The notes under the pieces are model-generated. The model saw only the letters and a program-made list of their open reading frames with translations. It ran no database searches and was not told where the DNA came from. From Deinococcales bacterium (GTDB lineage: Bacteria > Deinococcota > Deinococci > Deinococcales > Deinococcaceae), in assembly GCA_025359705.1 (NCBI GenBank), contig JANYFS010000551.1, positions 1 through 6,070 on the forward strand: a stretch of 6,070 nt of DNA. The letters run 5' to 3'. This document shows, piece after piece, positions 1-5,694 of this stretch (positions are counted from its first letter, which is position 1; every line of letters starts with the position of its first letter). A program made the position numbers and the translations under genes.

Positions 1-71
1 GAGAAAGCATCGACAGCCGTTTTTTCGGCCCCATCTCGAGGGGGGATTTGATTGGTGGGGTGGCCTTTTAG
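1..71 (+). CDS. lepB: Signal peptidase I, C-terminal end (partial)
   Basis: Only the last 22 codons are present (codons from position 3, stop TAG at 69-71); the start lies before the window. The visible peptide contains ESIDSRFFGP and ends GDLIGGVAF. This matches the last conserved box of signal peptidase I (S26 family), usually written GDNRxxSxDSRxFGPV followed by a short segment ending in I-G-R/xA. The family is a membrane-anchored serine protease with a Ser/Lys dyad that removes signal peptides from exported proteins; the catalytic residues would lie upstream and cannot be seen. Two of the three forward frames hit stops by 121, and only this one gives a recognisable motif. One CTCGAG copy (35-40) encodes part of the I-S-R stretch. 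The call rests on about ten residues, so it is probable rather than certain. Confidence 0.65.
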   Translation, partial: ESIDSRFFGPISRGDLIGGVAF

Positions 72-199
72 CAGTATTCCCCATTTTCAATTTAGTGTGT
101 GGCTATCCTTATTGTGTTTGAGCCAAATGAATTATTTTTTAAATGAACTGATTTAACCGCTTGTTTCATAGAAAAATACTCCACCCAAAAACAAAAAAA
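72..199. other. AT-rich spacer after lepB
   Basis: This stretch between the lepB stop and the leftward terminator stem holds no credible gene. It drops to about 25% GC near 121-180 and contains a weak AT-only inverted repeat, TTAAAT/ATTTAA (139-144 with 151-156), and a repeated AAATGAA. Neither is a convincing terminator for lepB. The A-tract at 189-199 is the U-tract of the leftward terminator. Confidence 0.5.
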
Positions 200-217
200 G
201 GAAGGCATAAACCTTCC
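186..217 (-). terminator. Rho-independent terminator reading leftward
   Basis: On the minus strand the perfect 6-bp stem GGAAGG/CCTTCC (217-212 with 205-200, loop TTTATG) is followed at once by seven Ts, a G and five more Ts. That is the classic hairpin plus U-tract. On the plus strand the same stem is followed by CTCGAGC before a broken T-rich stretch (225-240), so it could also weakly end the lepB transcript. No protein gene reads leftward into it, which is the main reason to propose the structured RNA upstream. Confidence 0.6.
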
Positions 218-360
218 CTCGAGCTTTTAATCTTTTTCTTACCGTCTTGGACAGAACGGCACGCCACGCGGCCTGTCCGCCTCTTACGCTCCTACCCTCG
301 AGCGCAGCAACCCTGCGAATTCTAACCCTACCGACCCGTAGACTAGACAAAGCTCACCCG
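186..360 (-). ncRNA. Candidate structured non-coding RNA
   Basis: No known RNA family is recognised. Seen in sequence: a GC-rich island (241-360, about 62% GC) sits in AT-rich non-coding DNA (121-240, about 31%). Read on the minus strand, GAGCUUU (355-349) pairs with AAAGCUC (227-221), and UAGUCU (345-340) pairs with AGAUUA (233-228). This gives a 13-bp closing helix with one 3-nt bulge and one G-U pair; that G-U becomes A-C on the plus strand, so the minus strand is favoured. Inside are hairpins CGCAG/CTGCG (317-313 with 307-303) and GGACAG/CUGUCC (278-273 with 254-249), with an alternative CGCUC/GAGCG stem (304-300 with 291-287). A terminator-like hairpin follows at 217-200. A weak promoter, GTGAAA (396-391), 18 bp, TTTTAT (372-367), would start transcription near 360. 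No long open frame with coding character is present. It does not match tRNA, tmRNA, SRP RNA or RNase P signature sequences. Both ends are approximate. Confidence 0.4.
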
Positions 361-373
361 CACGGCATAAAAT
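344..373 (+). promoter_or_regulatory. Probable sigma70 promoter of fadN-fadA
   Basis: TAGACA (344-349) and TAAAAT (368-373) are separated by 18 bp, giving 5 of 6 matches to TTGACA and 5 of 6 to TATAAT. The start would be near 380, leaving a leader of about 40 nt before the fadN ATG at 419. A near-identical 9-bp direct repeat, TAGACAAAG (344-352) and TAGACCAAG (374-382), spaced 30 bp apart, brackets the spacer and could bind a regulator. I see no FadR- or PaaR-like inverted repeat. A second possible -10, TACAAT (383-388), lacks a good -35. Confidence 0.5.
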
Positions 374-399
374 TAGACCAAGTACAATAATTTCACCCC

Positions 400-408
400 C
401 TCGAGGAG
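400..408 (+). promoter_or_regulatory. Ribosome binding site of fadN, built on a CTCGAG copy
   Basis: The purine run GAGGAG (403-408) lies 10 nt before the ATG at 419, a slightly long but workable Shine-Dalgarno spacing. Its first half is the right half of the CTCGAG palindrome at 400-405. This supports the ATG at 419 as the fadN start, as does the short N-terminal tail before the Rossmann fold. Confidence 0.55.
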
Positions 409-418
409 ACCTTCCCTA

Positions 419-2773
419 ATGCCCACGCACACGCCCCATCCTCTGCAACACATCAAACAGGCCGCCGTTATCGGTGCAGGCACAATGGGAGCGGCAATTG
501 CTGCTCAGCTCGCCAATGCGGGCATCCCTACCCTGCTCTTGGACATCGTGCTGCCCGATCAAAAAGACCGTAATTTTTTGGCAAAAACCGGAATCCAACG
601 GGCGCTGAAGGCCAGCCCCGCCGCATTTATGGCCCCCGAAAATGCCGCCCTGATTCGGGTGGGCAACCTCGAGGATGATCTGGATAAACTGCGTGATGCC
701 GACTGGATTGTGGAAGCGGTGCTGGAAAAGCTCGAGGTGAAACAACAGCTCTGGGAGCGGGTGGAACGGGTAGCAAAGCCCAGCGCCATCATCTCAAGCA
801 ACTCGAGCGGAATCCCGATGCACCTGCAAATACAGGGGCGTTCGGCAGATTTTAAACGCCACTTTGTGGGAACCCACTTTTTCAATCCACCGCGCTATTT
901 GCACCTGCTCGAGCTGATTCCTACCTTTGATACCGACCCCAGCGTCACCTCGAGCATTGCCGAATTTGGTTCGCACTTTTTGGGCAAAGGCATTGTGATT
1001 GCCAACGATGTGCCTGGTTTTATCGCCAACCGCATTGGGGTGTATGGCATGGTGCGGGCCATGAACTGGATGGAGCAAACGGGCCTGACTCCTGATGTGG
1101 TGGATGTGCTAACGGGGCCGATTTTGGGCCGCGCCAAAAGTGCCACCTTCCGCACCGCCGACCTTTCGGGCTTGGACATCATTGGGCATGTGGCCTCGGA
1201 TTTGGGCGCAGTCACCCCGCCCGACGAAGATTTTGGCACGCCCGCATTTTTTAAAGATCTGCTCGAGCGCAAATGGCTAGGCGACAAAACCGCGCAGGGT
1301 TTTTACCAAAAGACCAAGCAAGACGGCAAAACCGTGATCCTAACTTTGGATCTCGAGACCATGACCTACCAAGACAAAGGCAAACTGCGCCTAGACATGC
1401 TCGAGCCGATTAAAAACAAACCGCTGAACGAGCGGGTGACGGCACTTTTGGCCCTCGAGGGTAAAGAGGGCGCGTTTTTGCAAGGTTTGATGCGCGATTA
1501 CCTATGGTACGCCGCAAAAATGGCAGGAAATGTCAGTGGCAGTTTGGTAGACATCGACAATGCCCTAAAGTGGGGGTTCAACTGGGAGCAAGGGCCGTTT
1601 GAAACGATGGATGCACTGGGGGTACACAATGTGATTCAGTCCCTCGAGGGCAATGGTTACGCGTTGCCCCCGCTACTGCAAGCCATGAAAGACCAAGGCC
1701 GCTCGAGCTTTTATGGTGCGGGCGAAGTGGTCACACCTGCGGGTGAAGTCACACCCTTTGCAGCACCGTACATCATCGTCAAGGATTTGAAGAAGAACCC
1801 CACCAGCATCATCAAAAGCAAGCCAGGGGCTAGCGTGGTGGACATGGGCGACGGGGTTTTGCTACTCGAGTTCCATTCCAAAATGAATGCCTTGGGCGAA
1901 GATCAAGTGCTGATGGGGATGCAAGCCCACAAACTGGTGCAAGAATTGGGCTACAAAGGCTTGGTCATCGGCAACGACGGCGAGAATTTTTCGGCAGGGG
2001 CAAATTTGGCGGTGCTGTTGATGCAGGCCCAAAATGGCGAATGGGACGAGATCAACGAAGGCATTCGCATGTTCCAAAAATTCGTGGTCTCGATGCGGTT
2101 TAGCCCACATCCTGTGGTGGCTGCACCCTTTAATTTGGCACTCGGTGGCGGCTGTGAAGTCTCGCTGTATGCCGACCATCTGCAGGCCAGCGCCGAGCTG
2201 TATATGGGCTTAGTCGAAGTGGGAGTGGGGCTGCTGCCTGCGGGCGGTGGCACTGCCGAAATGCTGATTCGGGCGATGGACGGGGTGGGGGTCAATCAAC
2301 CGCTGTGGCCCGCTGTGCAAAAGGTTTTTGAAACCATTGCCACCGCCAAGGTCTCGAGCAGCGCCCAGAACGCTCGAGGGCTAGGGTATTTGCGCTCTGG
2401 CGACGGGATTTCGATGAACCGTGACCGTTTGTTGGGGGATGCCAAGAAAAAGGTACTCGAGCTATCAGACGGCTATGTGCAACCGCAAATGCGCCAAGAC
2501 ATCCCCGTGATGGGTGCAAACGGCATTGCTTTGTTGAAATCGGCGCTCTACGGCATGGTGGAAGGCAAATATATCAGCGAATATGACCGCGACATTGCCT
2601 TGCAGATTGCCAATATTTTATGTGGGGGCAACACCAACCAGCGCGGCGCTCGAGTATCCCACCAGCACCTGTTAGACCTCGAGCGGGAAGGCTTTTTGGC
2701 CCTATGTGGAAAGCGTAAAACCCAAGAGCGCATCGGGCATATGCTCAAAACCGGCAAGCCGCTTAGGAATTAG
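419..2773 (+). CDS. fadN: FadN-type 3-hydroxyacyl-CoA dehydrogenase / enoyl-CoA hydratase
   Basis: This 784-residue cytoplasmic fusion enzyme hydrates 2-enoyl-CoA and oxidises 3-hydroxyacyl-CoA with NAD+, two successive steps of fatty acid beta-oxidation. The N-terminal half is the dehydrogenase: Rossmann motif GAGTMG at 19-24, Asp42 for the NAD ribose, SSNSSGIP around 126-133, the catalytic pair His153 (THFFNP) and Glu165, and NDVPGFIANR at 196-205. A second dehydrogenase C-terminal unit (DIDNALKWGFNWEQGPFE) lies near 380-400. The crotonase-type hydratase domain follows: oxyanion loop NFSAGANL (523-530), GGGCE with Glu580, and Glu600 in GLVEVG, twenty residues apart as in enoyl-CoA hydratases. 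The order dehydrogenase then hydratase is the reverse of E. coli FadB/FadJ and matches Bacillus FadN in order, length (about 790) and ending (GKPLRN). All key residues are intact. It is the first gene of a fadN-fadA unit, 56 nt before fadA. The gene holds 17 CTCGAG copies: 11 read Leu-Glu, four Ser-Ser and two Ala-Arg. Confidence 0.95.
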   Translation: MPTHTPHPLQHIKQAAVIGAGTMGAAIAAQLANAGIPTLLLDIVLPDQKDRNFLAKTGIQRALKASPAAFMAPENAALIRVGNLEDDLDKLRDADWIVEAVLEKLEVKQQLWERVERVAKPSAIISSNSSGIPMHLQIQGRSADFKRHFVGTHFFNPPRYLHLLELIPTFDTDPSVTSSIAEFGSHFLGKGIVIANDVPGFIANRIGVYGMVRAMNWMEQTGLTPDVVDVLTGPILGRAKSATFRTADLSGLDIIGHVASDLGAVTPPDEDFGTPAFFKDLLERKWLGDKTAQGFYQKTKQDGKTVILTLDLETMTYQDKGKLRLDMLEPIKNKPLNERVTALLALEGKEGAFLQGLMRDYLWYAAKMAGNVSGSLVDIDNALKWGFNWEQGPFETMDALGVHNVIQSLEGNGYALPPLLQAMKDQGRSSFYGAGEVVTPAGEVTPFAAPYIIVKDLKKNPTSIIKSKPGASVVDMGDGVLLLEFHSKMNALGEDQVLMGMQAHKLVQELGYKGLVIGNDGENFSAGANLAVLLMQAQNGEWDEINEGIRMFQKFVVSMRFSPHPVVAAPFNLALGGGCEVSLYADHLQASAELYMGLVEVGVGLLPAGGGTAEMLIRAMDGVGVNQPLWPAVQKVFETIATAKVSSSAQNARGLGYLRSGDGISMNRDRLLGDAKKKVLELSDGYVQPQMRQDIPVMGANGIALLKSALYGMVEGKYISEYDRDIALQIANILCGGNTNQRGARVSHQHLLDLEREGFLALCGKRKTQERIGHMLKTGKPLRN

Positions 2774-2829
2774 GAAGCTCGAGATAAGTACAACTCATCT
2801 GGAAAAGTTTTCAGAACAAGGGGTCAATC

Positions 2830-4002
2830 ATGCGTGAAGCTGTTATCGTATCTGCCGTCCGAACCCCCGTGGGTCGGGGAATTAAAGGAACACTTGCCAA
2901 TACACGCCCAGACGATCTGGCGGCACTGGTGCTGCGCGAGGCGGTCAACCGTGCGGGCATCGACCCGAATTTAGTGGAAGATGTGATTTTGGGCTGTGCC
3001 ATGCCCGAGGCCGAACAGGGCATGAATCTGGCGCGGCTGGCGGCGCTGCGGGCAGGCTTGCCCGACGCGGTGAGTGGGGTCACGGTCAACCGCTTTTGCT
3101 CGAGCGGGTTGCAAACCATCGCAATGGGTGTAGCCGCAATTATGGCGGGTCATAACGATGTGGTTTTGGCGGGCGGCGTGGAATCCATGAGCTATGTCCC
3201 GATGATGGGCCACAACCCCGCACCCAACCCCACCCTGATGGACTCGAGACCAGGAGCCTACATCAGCATGGGTCTCACTGCCGAAAATGTCGCCGACCAA
3301 TACCACGTCTCGAGCGAGGATCAAAACGCCTTTGCCCTCTCGAGCCACCAAAAGGCCGCCGCTGCCATCGATGCGGGGCGCTTTGTGGATGAAATTATTG
3401 CGGTTCCTGTGCAAGTCGATAGCTTCAAGGGAACCAAAGTGGTCTCACAAACCCACAGCTTCGACACCGACGAACTGCTGCGTCGCGAAACCACCCTCGA
3501 GGGGCTGAGCGGGCTAAAACCCGCCTTCAAAGCAGGGGGCAGTGTCACCGCAGGCAATGCCAGTCCATTTTCGGATGGTGCAGCGGCAGTGCTGATCATG
3601 GAAGCCAAAAAAGCCGAAGCACTGGGCCTGAAACCCTTGGGCAGAATGCTCAGCTTTGCCACCGCAGGCATCGAACCCGAAATCATGGGGGTTGGCCCGA
3701 TCAAAGCCATTCCCAAAGCCCTCGAGCAAGCAGGTCTGACCCTCGAGCAAATTGACCTGATCGAACTGAACGAAGCCTTTGCTGCCCAGTCGCTGGCTAT
3801 CATCCGCGAGCTGGGTTTAGACTCGAGCAAAGTGAATGTGAACGGTGGTGCAATTGCGCTGGGGCATCCGCTGGGCGCAACCGGGGCCAAGCTGACCACT
3901 TCGCTACTCTACGAACTCAAGCGGCGTGGTGGGCGTTATGGGCTAGTGACCATGTGCGTAGGTGGGGGTATGGGCGCGGCGGGGGTTTTCGAGGTTTTGT
4001 AA
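2830..4002 (+). CDS. fadA: Acetyl-CoA C-acyltransferase (3-ketoacyl-CoA thiolase)
   Basis: This 390-residue cytoplasmic thiolase cleaves 3-ketoacyl-CoA with CoA to acetyl-CoA and a shortened acyl-CoA, the last step of the cycle. The full thiolase fold is present at the usual length. The acyl-accepting Cys90 lies in RFCSSGLQ, the NEAF motif is at 314-317, His346 lies in GGAIALGHPLGATG, and the second catalytic Cys376 lies in CVGGGMGAA. The ATG at 2830 is preceded by AAGGGG (2818-2823) with a 6-nt gap, a strong ribosome site. The only spacer to fadN is 56 nt without a terminator, so the two are almost surely co-transcribed, as in Bacillus fadNA; no acyl-CoA dehydrogenase gene (fadE) follows here. 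Biosynthetic acetoacetyl-CoA thiolases share these motifs, but pairing with fadN favours degradation. Eight CTCGAG copies occur; one encodes the two serines next to the active Cys90. Confidence 0.93.
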   Translation: MREAVIVSAVRTPVGRGIKGTLANTRPDDLAALVLREAVNRAGIDPNLVEDVILGCAMPEAEQGMNLARLAALRAGLPDAVSGVTVNRFCSSGLQTIAMGVAAIMAGHNDVVLAGGVESMSYVPMMGHNPAPNPTLMDSRPGAYISMGLTAENVADQYHVSSEDQNAFALSSHQKAAAAIDAGRFVDEIIAVPVQVDSFKGTKVVSQTHSFDTDELLRRETTLEGLSGLKPAFKAGGSVTAGNASPFSDGAAAVLIMEAKKAEALGLKPLGRMLSFATAGIEPEIMGVGPIKAIPKALEQAGLTLEQIDLIELNEAFAAQSLAIIRELGLDSSKVNVNGGAIALGHPLGATGAKLTTSLLYELKRRGGRYGLVTMCVGGGMGAAGVFEVL

Positions 4003-4017
4003 TCTCCCCAAAAATAT

Positions 4018-4049
4018 AAAAAGGGTCGGATTAAATTCCGACCCTTTTT
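4018..4049. terminator. Bidirectional rho-independent terminator between fadA and the GH1 gene
   Basis: AAAAAGGGTCGGA (4018-4030) and TCCGACCCTTTTT (4037-4049) form a perfect 13-bp inverted repeat around a 6-nt loop. The GC-rich core is flanked by A5 and T5, so either strand yields a hairpin followed by a U-tract. It lies 15 nt after the fadA stop and 48 nt beyond the stop of the convergent beta-glucosidase gene, so it can end both transcripts. Confidence 0.92.
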
Positions 4050-4097
4050 ATGATATTCTCGAGGGATATTTAAACCCCTCGAGGGCTAAACCCAATT

Positions 4098-5459
4098 TTA
4101 CTCTGGCTTAATAAAATCGCTATACCACTTACCACTGGCCTTCATTTTCCGCTCGAGGGTGGTAAAATCTACATAGGTCAAACCAAAACGCTTCTCATAG
4201 CCTTCGGCCCATTCAAAGTTATCCATCAAAGACCATGCAAAATAACCTTTCAGGGGAACTTCTGCCTTAATCGAATTGCTACACGCCTCGAGGTGGAGTT
4301 TGAAATAGTTCAGCCTCGAGGTGTCATTGATTTCGCCGTCTTCCCCTACTTCATCTTGATAGGTTGCGCCGTTTTCGGTGATGTAAATGGCGGGTGGATC
4401 ATAGTCGTAGGTTACACGCTTTAACAAATCAGTCAAGCCTTGTGGGTACACTTCCCAATCAAAAAAGGTGTATTCGCCTTCCACATGCACTTGCTCGCTT
4501 TCAAACAAACCCGCGCCCGCTTTGTGCTTAACATTGGCCCGAGTGTAATAGTTGATCCCCAAAAAGTCGGTTTCCACCGCAATGGCTTCCATATCCCCCG
4601 CCACAATCACAGGCGAAGCCGCGCCATAAATCTCGAGCATATCTTGTGGGTAGCCCTTGCCATACAGCGGATCGAGGAACCAGCGGTTCATAAAGCCATC
4701 GCTGGTGCGGGCGGCGGTGGCATCTTCGCTCGAGTCGGTAAAGGCGTAGGTGGGGCCAAGATTTAGGGTGATTCCCACTTGGGCATCTACGCTATTTTGG
4801 TGCAAGATTGGAACCGCAAGGCCGTGCGACAGCAGCAAATGATGGCTGACTTGCAAGGCCGTTTTCAGATCACGGTTGCCTGGAGCGTGAATGCCCATCA
4901 GATTACCCAAAAAGGCCGCACACCACGGCTCGTTGTGGGTGATCCAGTGCTTCACACGGTCTCCCAAATGCTTAGATAGCACATCGGTGTACTCGAGGTA
5001 GGCCGCCACGGTATCGCGGCTGGCCCAACCGCCCGCATCCTCGAGGGTCTGGGGCAAATCCCAGTGATACAGCGTGACCCATGGGGTGATGTTGCGCTCG
5101 AGCAAACCATCCACCAAGCGGTCATAGAACTCGAGACCTTTGGCATTGACTGCACCGCGACCTTGGGGCAAAATCCGTGACCACGACACCGAAAAGCGGT
5201 AGGCCGCTAGATTAAATTGCTTCATCAAATCCAGGTCACGCTCGAGCAGATGGTAATGGTCACAGGCCACATCACCTGTGTCGCCCCCCTTGACCTTGCC
5301 AGGAGTATGACTAAACGTATCCCAAATACTGGCGCTGCGCCCATCCTCGAGCGCGGCTCCCTCGAGTTGATAGGCGGCGGTGGCGGTTCCCCAAATAAAA
5401 TCTTTAGGGAAATTGCTTCGGTGGGGGCTGGAAATCTCAAGTTTTAGGGTGGTGGTCAT
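4098..5459 (-). CDS. Glycoside hydrolase family 1 beta-glucosidase
   Basis: This 453-residue enzyme removes terminal beta-linked sugars (typically glucose, often also galactose) from oligosaccharides such as cellobiose by the retaining mechanism. The N-terminal GH1 signature FIWGTATAAYQLEGA (21-35) includes substrate-binding Gln31. The acid/base is Glu177 in THNEPW, the nucleophile is Glu362 in ITENG, and WSLMDNFEW (409-417) supplies the glycone-site Glu416 and Trp417. YHWDLP (131-136) is also typical. Length and order fit a complete single-domain bacterial enzyme. There is no signal peptide, so it acts in the cytoplasm on imported sugar. The ATG is preceded by AAGGA (rc of 5468-5472) with an 8-nt gap. 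It lies downstream of a sugar ABC permease on the same strand, but a terminator and its own promoter lie between. 6-Phospho-beta-glucosidase is less likely beside an ABC rather than a PTS transporter. Twelve CTCGAG copies occur, ten read as Leu-Glu. Confidence 0.93.
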   Translation of the reverse strand: MTTTLKLEISSPHRSNFPKDFIWGTATAAYQLEGAALEDGRSASIWDTFSHTPGKVKGGDTGDVACDHYHLLERDLDLMKQFNLAAYRFSVSWSRILPQGRGAVNAKGLEFYDRLVDGLLERNITPWVTLYHWDLPQTLEDAGGWASRDTVAAYLEYTDVLSKHLGDRVKHWITHNEPWCAAFLGNLMGIHAPGNRDLKTALQVSHHLLLSHGLAVPILHQNSVDAQVGITLNLGPTYAFTDSSEDATAARTSDGFMNRWFLDPLYGKGYPQDMLEIYGAASPVIVAGDMEAIAVETDFLGINYYTRANVKHKAGAGLFESEQVHVEGEYTFFDWEVYPQGLTDLLKRVTYDYDPPAIYITENGATYQDEVGEDGEINDTSRLNYFKLHLEACSNSIKAEVPLKGYFAWSLMDNFEWAEGYEKRFGLTYVDFTTLERKMKASGKWYSDFIKPE

Positions 5460-5513
5460 TTGGGTTTTCCTTGTTGGGCTGTAGCAGCTCAGGTCTTATT
5501 TGAAGGTATTTTG

Positions 5514-5542
5514 AGTATATTTGATTTTACTAAACATTGCAA
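5514..5542 (-). promoter_or_regulatory. Probable promoter of the GH1 beta-glucosidase gene
   Basis: Reading leftward, TTGCAA (5542-5537) and TATACT (5519-5514) are separated by exactly 17 bp, with 4/6 and 5/6 consensus matches in an AT-rich tract. Transcription would start near 5507, giving a leader of about 48 nt to the ATG at 5459. That leader carries a small hairpin, GCTG/CAGC (5478-5481 with 5485-5488), just upstream of the ribosome site. Confidence 0.6.
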
Positions 5543-5549
5543 TATCTTA

Positions 5550-5563
5550 GAGATCACAATCTC
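5550..5563. promoter_or_regulatory. Candidate operator palindrome upstream of the GH1 promoter
   Basis: GAGAT-CACA-ATCTC is a 14-bp interrupted palindrome 7 bp upstream of the predicted -35 box of the beta-glucosidase promoter, a common place for a regulator to bind. It does not look like the LacI-family operators with a central CG that often control such genes. The regulator is unknown and no regulator gene is in the window. Confidence 0.3.
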
Positions 5564-5588
5564 CTCTCGAGCGGGTGAAACCCGATAC

Positions 5589-5674
5589 AAAAACAAAAAT
5601 GGTAGCGGGTATTCGCTCGAGCGTATTGAAAAACAAAGCTCGAGTCTCCCAAAACATGTTGAATACTGCTACCA
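5589..5674 (-). terminator. Terminator after the ABC permease, with a nested hairpin
   Basis: On the minus strand TGGTAGCAGTATTC (5674-5661) pairs with GAATACCCGCTACCA (5614-5600), 13 bp with a small bulge, and is followed at once by TTTTT-G-TTTTT (5599-5589). This begins 21 nt after the permease stop, a fitting place for its transcript to end. The 46-nt inner part holds two CTCGAG copies (5616-5621 and 5639-5644) that pair with each other over 7 bp, making a nested stem. The stem is longer and more elaborate than usual, so a regulatory role (RNA switch or attenuator before the beta-glucosidase) is also possible. Confidence 0.5.
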
Positions 5675-5694
5675 AGATTGTAAGGTATGGATTC

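Noticed and set aside
2..121. Second-frame open stretch at the left edge
   Set aside because: Its product is Trp/Phe-rich with no motif, whereas the overlapping third frame gives the signal peptidase DSRFFGP motif.
153..350. 65-codon leftward open frame in the spacer before fadN
   Set aside because: It begins with TTG, is rich in arginine from the GC-rich island, runs through the terminator stem and U-tract, and resembles no protein; the region reads better as structured RNA.
559..2757. Long antisense open frames inside fadN, with similar ones in fadA and the glucosidase gene
   Set aside because: They are shadows of GC-biased codon use in strongly supported enzymes; none has a recognisable motif.
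419..2773. Annotation as FadB or FadJ alpha subunit
   Set aside because: Those have the hydratase domain first; here the NAD-binding dehydrogenase is first and the ending matches FadN.
4052..4070. GATATT direct repeat around the CTCGAG at 4058
   Set aside because: Two 6-bp AT-rich copies 13 bp apart in a short spacer are expected by chance.
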